A DNA stretch of 64,000 nt from Pantoea sp. 18069 (GTDB lineage: Bacteria > Pseudomonadota > Gammaproteobacteria > Burkholderiales > Burkholderiaceae_C): positions 82,986 through 146,985 of the forward strand of contig NZ_CACSJA010000013.1 of assembly GCF_902706035.1 (NCBI RefSeq). The letters are read 5' to 3'. This document shows positions 57,061 through 64,000 of the stretch, in pieces. Positions within the stretch are counted from its first letter, which is position 1, and every line of letters begins with the position of its first letter. The notes below the pieces were generated by a model that made no database searches, was not told the DNA's origin, and saw nothing but the letters and a program-made list of their open reading frames with translations. Made by a program: the position numbers and the translations under genes.

Positions 57061-58542
57061 TCAGCGCACAGGGCGGATCAGCACGTACTGCGCCCATTCG
57101 CCGCGGCGCACCAGCAGGTTGATGGGCTTGGCCTTATCGGCCTTGGCCAGCGCGGCTTCAAAGCTCTTGAGGCCCGCGATTTCGGTGTTCGCCACGGCCA
57201 GCAGCACATCGCCTTCGCGCAGCCCGGCACGCGCCGCCGCGCCTTCGCTCGATACCACGCGCACGCCGCCCTTGACCTTGAGCTCCTTCTTCTGCGCTTC
57301 GGTCAGCTCGGCGACGCCCAGGCCCAGCTGCTGGGCGGCGGCCGACGACTTGGCCGGCGTGTCCTCGCTCGCAGCCGCGGCCACGGCGGTCTTCTCATCG
57401 GGCTCGACTTCGGCGATGGTGATGCTCAGGTCGCGCTGGCTGCCGCGGCGGAACACCGTGATCGCGCTCTTGGTGCCGGGCTTGGTGTTGCCGACCATGC
57501 GCGGCAGGTCGCCGAATTTCTCTATGGCCTTGCCTTCATAGCGCGTGATCACGTCGCCGGGCTCTATGCCCGCCTTCTCGGCCGGCGAGCCGGCTTCGAC
57601 GGCGCTGACCAGCGCGCCCTGGGCCTTGCCCAGGCCTATGGATTCGGCGACATCCTTGGTCACGGCGCCGATCTGCACGCCTATGCGTCCGCGCGTGACC
57701 TTGCCCGTGGTGCGCAGCTGGTCGCTGACGCGAATCGCCTCGTCCATGGGAATCGCAAACGATATGCCCATGAAGCCGCCAGAGCGCGAATAGATCTGGC
57801 TGTTGATGCCGACCACTTCGCCGCGCAGGTTGATCAGCGGGCCACCCGAATTGCCGGGGTTGATGGCCACGTCGGTCTGGATGAAGGGAATGTATTCGCC
57901 GGTATCGCGCTGCTTGGCGCTGACGATGCCTGCGGTCACACTGTTCTCGAGGCCGAAAGGCGAACCGATCGCCATCACCCATTCGCCGACCTTGAGGCGA
58001 TTGACGTCGCCGACCTTGACCGCGGGCAGGCCCGTGGCCTCGATCTTCACCACAGCCACGTCGGTGCGCTTGTCCGAACCGACAATCTTGGCCTTGAATT
58101 CACGCTTGTCGGTCAGCGTCACGATGACTTCGGACGCGCCTTCGACCACATGCGCATTGGTCATCACATAGCCGTCCTGCGTCAGGATGAAGCCCGAGCC
58201 CACGCCGCGCGGCTGCTCTTCGTCGGGCTGCTGCGGCTGCTGGGGTCGCTGGGGGCGCTGGGGCAGATTGGGAATGGGCACGCCGAAACGCCGGAAGAAC
58301 TCCAGCATGTCTTCGTCCATGCCGCTCGCTGCGCCGCGGTTCGTGACTTTCTCCAGGGTGCGAATGTTGACCACCGAAGGCCCGACCTGCTCCACCAGTT
58401 CAGTAAAGTCCGGCAGGCCGCGCACGGCCGTCGCGGATGCCTGCGCCAACGCGGGCAAAGGCAGGATGGCGCCGACGGAAGCGACCGTCATGACCGATGC
58501 CAGCACGCAGGAACGGGCCGATCTCCAGGAGGTATGGGACAT
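57061..58542 (-). CDS. mucD: Periplasmic serine endoprotease MucD/DegP-type
   Basis: HtrA-family protease and chaperone of the envelope. The 493-residue protein is taken from the ATG at 58542, with a signal peptide ending in ALA near residue 34. Catalytic triad: His in VMTNAHVV, Asp in KRTDVAVVKIE, and Ser in AINPGNSGGPLINL. Two PDZ domains follow, the first around KVTRGRIGVQIGAVTK, the second at KSSAAAQQLGLGVAELTE to the end. A Pro/Gln-rich stretch at residues 95-115 (PQRPQRPQQPQQPDEEQ) is unusual. Located downstream of rpoE-rseA, so likely part of the envelope-stress regulon. Confidence 0.95.
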   Translation of the reverse strand: MSHTSWRSARSCVLASVMTVASVGAILPLPALAQASATAVRGLPDFTELVEQVGPSVVNIRTLEKVTNRGAASGMDEDMLEFFRRFGVPIPNLPQRPQRPQQPQQPDEEQPRGVGSGFILTQDGYVMTNAHVVEGASEVIVTLTDKREFKAKIVGSDKRTDVAVVKIEATGLPAVKVGDVNRLKVGEWVMAIGSPFGLENSVTAGIVSAKQRDTGEYIPFIQTDVAINPGNSGGPLINLRGEVVGINSQIYSRSGGFMGISFAIPMDEAIRVSDQLRTTGKVTRGRIGVQIGAVTKDVAESIGLGKAQGALVSAVEAGSPAEKAGIEPGDVITRYEGKAIEKFGDLPRMVGNTKPGTKSAITVFRRGSQRDLSITIAEVEPDEKTAVAAAASEDTPAKSSAAAQQLGLGVAELTEAQKKELKVKGGVRVVSSEGAAARAGLREGDVLLAVANTEIAGLKSFEAALAKADKAKPINLLVRRGEWAQYVLIRPVR

Positions 58543-58674
58543 TCTCAACCTTTCACGATTCTCGATGCAAACACAGTTTGGAAAGCGCTGGCGCGATTTG
58601 GTTCCCTGCGGCGCGCAGGTTCTGCGCCATCATGCACGCATCGCCGCCCTCGACAGCGGCCATGCGTGCGGCGT

Positions 58675-59295
58675 TCAGCGACGCGCCGAAGCGTCCGAAA
58701 AGCCCGCGTTGCGCAGGAAGTTGGCCGGCATCTGCAGCGCCGCGACGCTGCTGTACTGGCGGTGGGCCGCGAGCAGTTCATCGAGGCGCGGGTCGCGCAG
58801 CATCACCGGCGCGCCGTCGCCTGCCTGCATGGCCACGATCTCCGTGGGCACCGACTGCTGGGGCGCGCCGCCCTGGGCGAGTTGCGCGCCCGCCGATGCG
58901 CCTTCGCCGCTGGTGAGCAGCGAACTCCAGGCAAACGCGGCCACGGCCGCCACCGAGGCCATGCCTGCGGCCACCTTCCAGCGGAAGACGGCGCTGTTCG
59001 CGGCCCGGTCCGGCCCGCGCACTGCGGCAACCGGCACCAGCGGCTCGGACTGCAGGCGCGGACGCGGCTCCTTCGCCAGCTGCGCCCGCACGCCCGAAAG
59101 CACGTCGTGCTGGGCATGGTGGGCCAGTTCCGGCGAACGCAGCACATCGCCGACGAGCTGGTACAGCTGCCAGGTCTGGCGACCGGTATCGCTGTCGGCA
59201 AACGCCAGCGCCTGCGCGATGTCGTCGGCCGCGAGCTCCCCGTCGGCCAGCGCCGACAACTGTTCTCTTTGACTTTGGTTCAGATCTTCATTCAT
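58675..59295 (-). CDS. rseA: Sigma-E anti-sigma factor, RseA/MucA-like
   Basis: Membrane-bound inhibitor of RpoE. The 206-residue protein starts at the ATG at 59295 (MNEDLNQSQREQLSALADGE), preceded by AGGTGG at 8 bases, rather than the upstream start overlapping rpoE. N-terminal sigma-binding helices (LSALADGELAADDIAQALAF; TWQLYQLVGDVLRSPELAHH) match the RseA domain. One membrane helix at about 104-124 (KVAAGMASVAAVAAFAWSSL). The periplasmic part ends in RSDASARR-like basic residues after a region (VMLRDPRLDELLAAHRQYSS) common in RseA proteins. No rseB gene follows. Confidence 0.9.
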   Translation of the reverse strand: MNEDLNQSQREQLSALADGELAADDIAQALAFADSDTGRQTWQLYQLVGDVLRSPELAHHAQHDVLSGVRAQLAKEPRPRLQSEPLVPVAAVRGPDRAANSAVFRWKVAAGMASVAAVAAFAWSSLLTSGEGASAGAQLAQGGAPQQSVPTEIVAMQAGDGAPVMLRDPRLDELLAAHRQYSSVAALQMPANFLRNAGFSDASARR

Positions 59296-59342
59296 GATGT
59301 CATCCACCTGCGCCCGCTGCTCAGAGCCGGCTACGTCCACCA

Positions 59343-60005
59343 CTACCAACGCTTGCCCGTCTGGTTTTCCAGCATGGGTTTGACCCGCGCGGAAATCGCC
59401 TCACGTGCACGAAAGATGCGCGAACGCACCGTGCCGATAGGACACCCCATCGCCGCGGAAATTTCCTCGTAGCTCAAGCCTTCGATCTCCCGCAGCGTCA
59501 CCGCCTGACGCAACTCCTCGGGCAGGGCCTGCATCGCGGCATTCACCGCCTGCGCGATTTCCTGCGCCGCAAGAACGGTTTCCGGAGTCTCGTCCGTAGT
59601 TAGTTCTTGTCCGAGGTGAGAAGTTTCATCTTCATCGCCCTGACTGCGCAGCGCCGACTCGGAGACCACCGGATTGCGCTTCATGTCCAGCAGCGCCTTC
59701 TTCGCGGTGTTGACCGCGATCCGGTAGAGCCAGGTGTAGAACTGGGCTTCGCCGCGGAACTGGTGCAGCGCGCGGTAGGCACGGATGAACGTTTCCTGGG
59801 CGATGTCCTGGACCTGGTCGGTATCGCGCACCATGCGCGCGATCAAGCGTTCGATGCGGCGCTGGTACTTGATCACCAGCAGCTCGAAGGCCCGCTGGTC
59901 CCCGGCATTGGTCCGCTCCACCAATTGGAGGTCGCTGTCGCTGGTGGAGGGAGGAGTCACAAAAGGCTTCATGGAATCGTTCAGGGCCAGCCTAGTATCG
60001 CGCAT
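59343..60005 (-). CDS. rpoE: RNA polymerase sigma factor RpoE (AlgU)
   Basis: ECF sigma factor for envelope stress. The 220-residue product shows region 2 (YQRRIERLIARMVRDTDQVQ, IAQETFIRAYRALHQF, FYTWLYRIAVNTAKKALLDM) and region 4 (LREIEGLSYEEISAAMGCPI, GTVRSRIFRAREAISARVKP). An N-terminal extension of 11 residues precedes an internal ATG at 59972 (MKPFVTPPSTSDSDLQLVER), which may be the real start. A 47-base gap separates it from rseA. No GAACTT-type autoregulatory promoter was recognised upstream. Confidence 0.95.
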   Translation of the reverse strand: MRDTRLALNDSMKPFVTPPSTSDSDLQLVERTNAGDQRAFELLVIKYQRRIERLIARMVRDTDQVQDIAQETFIRAYRALHQFRGEAQFYTWLYRIAVNTAKKALLDMKRNPVVSESALRSQGDEDETSHLGQELTTDETPETVLAAQEIAQAVNAAMQALPEELRQAVTLREIEGLSYEEISAAMGCPIGTVRSRIFRAREAISARVKPMLENQTGKRW

Positions 60006-60025
60006 GACGGGCCGGATTCACGGCG

Positions 60026-60484
60026 TCATGCACTCCGGGCAGGTCGGGGGCGCCAATATACCGTACGCCTGAGATCCCCCCACAATGCGGGCGCGCTGGC
60101 GCGGTGCAGCCATAGCCAGCGGCCGCCCGGCAAAGATCCGGGGGCGCGCAGCAGCAGGAACTCCTGGCCGTCCCAGCAGACCTGGGGTGCTTCGGGCAAT
60201 GCCAGGGGTCGCGCGCCGCGCCGGCACTGCAGCCACCACTGGTCGCCGTCCCACTCGAGCAGCCCCTCGGGCCAGTGCCGCCAGCAGCGCCGCGCGCCCG
60301 CGCCCACCGCAAGCCACAGCAGCAGGCCCAGCGCCGCCGGCCAGGGCCTGGCGCCCGTGCCCTGCAGCGCCCACAGCAGCAGCACCGCCGCGCCCAGCAC
60401 GGCAATGGCGAACAGCCCCCAGCCCAGCGCCGAAGGCGGCCGCACCAGCGCATAGCGCAGGCGCCCGGGCGCGTTGCGTATCAT
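60026..60484 (-). CDS. Small membrane protein, YgfX/CptA-like (tentative)
   Basis: A 152-residue protein with two N-terminal membrane helices at about 19-38 and 44-60 (LGWGLFAIAVLGAAVLLLWA; AALGLLLWLAVGAG), and a Trp-rich cytosolic part (EGLLEWDGDQWWLQCRRGAR, RWLWLHRASAPALWGDLRR). The architecture and the LEWDG-W-L and LRR-VY pattern are like YgfX, the membrane protein encoded with SdhE in E. coli, but the similarity is loose. It sits between fabF and rpoE, 20 bases before the rpoE start, as in other Burkholderiales. Confidence 0.75.
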   Translation of the reverse strand: MIRNAPGRLRYALVRPPSALGWGLFAIAVLGAAVLLLWALQGTGARPWPAALGLLLWLAVGAGARRCWRHWPEGLLEWDGDQWWLQCRRGARPLALPEAPQVCWDGQEFLLLRAPGSLPGGRWLWLHRASAPALWGDLRRTVYWRPRPARSA

Positions 60485-60498
60485 GGCAGCGCCCCATG

Positions 60499-60543
60499 AA
60501 AAAGGCGCCGACTCACCGACATATGTGCGGGAGAGCGGCGCCT
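60499..60543 (-). terminator. Intrinsic terminator after fabF
   Basis: On the minus strand AGGCGCCG (60543-60536 complement) pairs with CGGCGCCT (60510-60503), with additional pairing inside the loop, followed by TTTTT. It ends the fab operon 29 bases after the fabF stop and just before the start of the YgfX-like gene. Confidence 0.85.
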
Positions 60544-60571
60544 GGGCATGGTGCAGCGGCTGAAAGAGTGA

Positions 60572-61816
60572 TCAGATCCGCTTGAAGATCAGCGAGCCAT
60601 TGGTCCCGCCGAAACCGAAGTTGTTCTTCAGCGCCACGTCGATCTTCATGTCCCGTGCGGTGTTCGCACAGTAGTCAAGATCGCATTCCGGATCCTGCGA
60701 GAAGATGTTGATCGTCGGCGGCACCTTCTGGTGGTGCAGCGCGAGCACGGTGAACACGCTTTCGATGCCGCCCGCGCCACCGAGCAGGTGACCGGTCATC
60801 GACTTGGTCGAACTCACCACCATGTTCTTCGCATGGTCGCCGAGCGCGGCCTTGATGGCATGCGTCTCGTTGAGGTCGCCCAGAGGCGTGGAAGTGCCAT
60901 GGGCATTGAGATAATCCACCTGGTCGGCGTTGATTCCTGCATTGCGCATGGCGTTGAGCATGGCGCGGCGTGGGCCGTCCATGTTGGGCGCCGTCATGTG
61001 ACCGGCGTCGGCACTCATGCCGAAGCCCGCCAGTTCGGCGTAAATCTTGGCACCGCGGGCCTTGGCATGTTCGTACTCTTCGAGCACCAGCATGCCTGCA
61101 CCCTCGCCCAGCACAAAACCGTCACGGTCCTTGTCCCAGGGGCGCGAAGCCGTCTTCGGATCGTCATTGCGCGTGGAAAGCGCGCGCATCGCGGCAAAAC
61201 CGCCGACGCCCAAAGGCGAGACTGTCGCTTCCGTGCCGCCGGCGATCACCACATCGGCGTCGCCGTACTCAATCATGCGACCCGCTTCACCGATGCAATG
61301 CAGTCCGGTGGTACATGCCGTGACCACAGCGAGATTCGGCCCCTTGAAGCCAAAACGCATGGACACATGTCCGGCCACCATGTTGATGATGGACGCGGGC
61401 ACGAAGAACGGCGTGATGCGGCGCGGGCCGCGGTTACCCAGTTCTATCTGGGTGTTTTCAATCAGAGGCAGGCCACCAATACCTGAACCCACCACGCACG
61501 CAATGCGCGTGGCGAATTCGTCGGACAAGGCTTCGCCCGTAGGCAAACCCGCATCCTGCACGGCTTGCGCCGCAGCCGCAATGCCATAGTGGATGAAGCT
61601 GTCCATTCCCCGCGCATCTTTTGCGCTGATATAGGACTCGACATCAAACCCCTTGACCTCACCTGCGATCTTGCAGGAAAAGTTCGAGGCATCGAACTTG
61701 GTGATGAGGTCAATTCCGGACTGGCCGGCCAAAATATTGGCCCAGGCATCCGCCACCGTGTTACCCACGGGGCTGATGCAACCCAGGCCGGTCACGACAA
61801 CGCGACGACGGCTCAT
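60572..61816 (-). CDS. fabF: 3-oxoacyl-[ACP] synthase II (KAS II)
   Basis: Elongating condensing enzyme of type II fatty acid synthesis. The 414-residue protein has [20 protein letters not shown], the nucleophile Cys in [20 protein letters not shown] (about residue 168), catalytic His in [20 protein letters not shown] and in [20 protein letters not shown], and [17 protein letters not shown] at the C terminus. It lies 37 bases after acpP. Confidence 0.98.
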   Translation of the reverse strand: MSRRRVVVTGLGCISPVGNTVADAWANILAGQSGIDLITKFDASNFSCKIAGEVKGFDVESYISAKDARGMDSFIHYGIAAAAQAVQDAGLPTGEALSDEFATRIACVVGSGIGGLPLIENTQIELGNRGPRRITPFFVPASIINMVAGHVSMRFGFKGPNLAVVTACTTGLHCIGEAGRMIEYGDADVVIAGGTEATVSPLGVGGFAAMRALSTRNDDPKTASRPWDKDRDGFVLGEGAGMLVLEEYEHAKARGAKIYAELAGFGMSADAGHMTAPNMDGPRRAMLNAMRNAGINADQVDYLNAHGTSTPLGDLNETHAIKAALGDHAKNMVVSSTKSMTGHLLGGAGGIESVFTVLALHHQKVPPTINIFSQDPECDLDYCANTARDMKIDVALKNNFGFGGTNGSLIFKRI

Positions 61817-61853
61817 GCGTAAAACTTTCTACTGAACGCTCGGTGCGTAGGCC

Positions 61854-62129
<276 letters not shown>

Positions 62130-62195
62130 CTAGCCGCATAGAGCAAAACCCCTGTGCAGCCTGCCGCTCGGATATACGGCGTTGACACTTGACAA

Positions 62196-62936
62196 TTACA
62201 TATACATGCCACCGTTGACATGCAATTCCTGGCCTGTCACGTAGCCCGCACCCGTGGATGCGAGGTAGGCGACGGCGTGTGCGATGTCGGACGGCTGACC
62301 CAATTGCCCCAGGGCAATCTGGGATTGCAGCGCCTGGCGCTGCTCCTGCGGCAGCTGCGCGGTCATGTCGGTCTCAATGAAACCGGGGGCCACGCAGTTG
62401 ACGGTGATGCTGCGGCTGCCGAGCTCGCGCGCCAGGGCGCGCGTCATGCCGGCCACGCCGGCCTTGGCAGCGGCGTAGTTGGCCTGACCGGGATTGCCCG
62501 ATGCGCCGACCACGCTGGTGATCGAAATGATACGGCCAAAGCGCTGCTTCATCATCGGGCGGATGGCGGCGCGGCTGACCCGAAAGACCGCTTTGAGATT
62601 GGTGTCAATCACCGCATCCCAGTCTTCGTCCTTCATGCGCATGGCCAGCTGATCGCGCGTGATGCCCGCGTTGTTGACCAGCACCTGCAGACCGCCCTGG
62701 GTCTTGACGATGCTGTCGATCAGCGCCTCGACGGCTGCGCCGTCGGTGACGTTGAGGTTCACGCCCCGGCAACCGGGGAAGGCCGCGAGGGCCTCGGTGA
62801 TGCGTTCGGCACCGCTGTCGGAGGTGGCCGTGCCGACCACCTGGTAGCCGCGACCGGCCAGTTCCAGCGCGATCGCTGCGCCAATGCCACGCGTGGCACC
62901 GGTCACGAGGGCAACTTGGGGCTTGGTTTCTGTCAT
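62196..62936 (-). CDS. fabG: 3-oxoacyl-[ACP] reductase
   Basis: NADPH-dependent short-chain dehydrogenase reducing 3-oxoacyl-ACP. The 246-residue protein starts at 62936 (MTETKPQVALVTGATRGIGA) inside the fabD stop (ATGA). Rossmann motif TGATRGIGAAIALELA, NNAGITRDQL, catalytic Ser in ISITSVVGASGNPGQ and YxxxK in ANYAAAKAGV, then NCVAPGFIETDMT. Ends GQELHVNGGMYM, typical of FabG. Confidence 0.98.
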   Translation of the reverse strand: MTETKPQVALVTGATRGIGAAIALELAGRGYQVVGTATSDSGAERITEALAAFPGCRGVNLNVTDGAAVEALIDSIVKTQGGLQVLVNNAGITRDQLAMRMKDEDWDAVIDTNLKAVFRVSRAAIRPMMKQRFGRIISITSVVGASGNPGQANYAAAKAGVAGMTRALARELGSRSITVNCVAPGFIETDMTAQLPQEQRQALQSQIALGQLGQPSDIAHAVAYLASTGAGYVTGQELHVNGGMYM

Positions 62937-63883
62937 GCGAACAATTCCTTCACTTCGGCCAATGTGACCGGATCGTACAGGGCTGCGCCCACGAGTTCGG
63001 CGTCGATGCGCCGCGTCAGTCCCGCGAGCACCTTGCCCGGGCCGCATTCGACCAGATGGGTGATGCCGCGGGCCTTCATGGCCTGCACGCACTCGACCCA
63101 GCGCACCGGGCCGAAGGCCTGGCGGTACAAGGCATCGCGAACGGCATCGGCCTCGGTCTGCACCGCGACGTCGATGTTGTTGATCACCGGGATCTGGGGC
63201 GCGGCAAACGCCGTCTGCGCGAGCGCGACGCGCAGCTTTTCGGCCGCGGGCTTCATCAGGCTCGAATGGAACGGTGCCGAGACCGGCAGCGGCAGCGCGC
63301 GCTTGGCGCCCGCTGCCTTGAGGGCCTCGCAGGCCTTTTCGACGGCGAGCTTGCTGCCGGCGATCACGGTCTGCGAAGGATCGTTGAAGTTCACCGCCTC
63401 GACCACTTCAGCCCCGCCCAGGCTCGCCGTGACTTCCGCACAGCTGGCCTTCACGGCGTCGGCATTCATTCCAAGGATGGCGGCCATTGCGCCCGTGCCG
63501 ACAGGCACGGCCTCCTGCATGGCCTGGGCGCGCAGGCGCACCAGCGGCGCGGCCTGGGCCAGCGTCAGCACGCCCGAAGCGACCAAGGCCGAATACTCGC
63601 CCAGCGAATGTCCGGCCAGGGCCGCGGGCTGCGCTCCGCCTTCGGCGCACCAGACGCGCCATGCGGCGACCGCCGCGACCAGCATCACCGGCTGGGTGTT
63701 GGTGGTCAGCGCCAGCGCTTCCTTGGGGCCTTCATGGATCAGGCGGGCGACGTCCTCGCCCAGCGCATCCGATGCTTCGGCCAGGGTCTGGACGACCACG
63801 GGATGGCCCTGCCATGCGTCCAGCATGCCCACGGATTGCGAGCCCTGACCAGGAAAGACAAATGCAAATTTCTTCATGCTCAT
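62933..63883 (-). CDS. fabD: Malonyl-CoA--ACP transacylase
   Basis: Loads malonate on ACP. The 316-residue protein begins MSMKKFAFVFPGQGSQSVGM (ATG at 63883; a second ATG at 63877 is equally possible). It has the nucleophile in LAGHSLGEYSALVASGVLTL, the Arg in VRLRAQAMQEAVPVGTGAMA, and catalytic His in VSAPFHSSLMKPA. GGVAALF-encoding codons upstream in frame are leader. A terminator-like hairpin sits between fabH and this gene. Confidence 0.97.
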   Translation of the reverse strand: MSMKKFAFVFPGQGSQSVGMLDAWQGHPVVVQTLAEASDALGEDVARLIHEGPKEALALTTNTQPVMLVAAVAAWRVWCAEGGAQPAALAGHSLGEYSALVASGVLTLAQAAPLVRLRAQAMQEAVPVGTGAMAAILGMNADAVKASCAEVTASLGGAEVVEAVNFNDPSQTVIAGSKLAVEKACEALKAAGAKRALPLPVSAPFHSSLMKPAAEKLRVALAQTAFAAPQIPVINNIDVAVQTEADAVRDALYRQAFGPVRWVECVQAMKARGITHLVECGPGKVLAGLTRRIDAELVGAALYDPVTLAEVKELFA

Positions 63884-63902
63884 GGTCTTGCTTTTGATTT
63901 TG

Positions 63903-63926
63903 AAAAAAAGGGCGGCCACGCCGCCC
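63903..63926 (-). terminator. Intrinsic terminator between fabH and fabD
   Basis: Minus-strand GGGCGGC, loop GTG, GCCGCCC, then seven T (63909-63903). A perfect 7-pair stem, 32 bases after the fabH stop and 20 before the fabD start. Confidence 0.85.
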
Positions 63927-63958
63927 CGGCAGTGCAATGCGGCACTGCCCGCCTGCGG

Positions 63959-64000
63959 TTACAGCTTGAGCAGCACCGCGCCCCAGGTAAAGCCCCCGCC
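63959..64000 (-). CDS. fabH: 3-oxoacyl-[ACP] synthase III (FabH), C-terminal fragment
   Basis: Only the last 13 codons and the stop lie in the window: GGGFTWGAVLLKL, the conserved C-terminal GGGxTWG motif of FabH. FabH starts fatty acid synthesis by condensing acetyl-CoA with malonyl-ACP. Order fabH-fabD-fabG-acpP-fabF supports the call. Confidence 0.9.
   Translation of the reverse strand, partial: GGGFTWGAVLLKL

Overview
The window is a dense, GC-rich stretch of bacterial chromosome made almost entirely of core housekeeping genes. Gene content and order point to a betaproteobacterium of the order Burkholderiales, most likely family Comamonadaceae (Acidovorax/Comamonas/Delftia relatives). 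The clues are leuC-entericidin-leuD-leuB-asd-fimV-truA-trpF-trpB-trpA-accD, rpsF-priB-rpsR-rplI, rpoE-rseA-mucD-lepA-lepB-rnc-era-recO-pdxJ-acpS-nagZ, and alaA-hom-thrC-mobB-moeA-moaD ahead of moaE and clpB. The family assignment is an inference from synteny; no rRNA or tRNA gene was seen.

Layout. 1-5.1 kb: a truncated tRNA-dihydrouridine synthase, a small unknown protein, a methyltransferase/acetyltransferase pair and a coniferyl-aldehyde-type dehydrogenase. 5.2-16.6 kb, minus strand: ClpB with a clear sigma-32 promoter, molybdenum cofactor genes, then threonine/homoserine/alanine metabolism. The molybdopterin genes moaD and moaE are separated by about 1.7 kb holding four unknown or degenerate small genes and a cluster of REP-like repeats. 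16.7-20.3 kb, plus strand: an Mth938-like protein, a Bcp peroxiredoxin, a PIN-PhoH ATPase and a small tail-anchored coiled-coil protein. 20.4-23.5 kb, minus strand: DnaB and the S6/PriB/S18/L9 operon. 23.6-27.5 kb: grpE-dnaK-dnaJ, again with a sigma-32 promoter. 27.7-32.1 kb: a LysR regulator and the leu genes. 32.1-34.8 kb: an unrecognised 304-residue protein behind a tandem direct repeat, then asd preceded by a possible Thr/Ile/Lys leader peptide. 35-42.6 kb: fimV, truA, trpFBA and accD. 43-48.7 kb: YggT, a Lon-N-domain protein, lysS, a GGDEF response regulator, a small MscS channel and a CesT-like chaperone. 48.7-60.5 kb, minus strand: the nagZ to rpoE block. 60.5-64 kb: fabF-acpP-fabG-fabD-fabH, cut by the window end.

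Many genes are translationally coupled by ATGA, GTGA or TAATG overlaps. These are mobB/moeA/moaD, truA/trpF/trpB/trpA, recO/pdxJ/acpS, lepA/lepB and fabD/fabG, and they mark the operons. Well-formed intrinsic terminators delimit most units. Three copies of one dispersed intergenic repeat (about 90-120 bp), one long palindromic repeat (about 375 bp) and REP-like palindromes are the main non-coding features. There is no prophage, insertion sequence, CRISPR array or obvious defence system. The least explained parts are the moaD-moaE insert, the 32.4-33.3 kb orphan gene, the asd leader, and the run of three hairpins in front of phoH.
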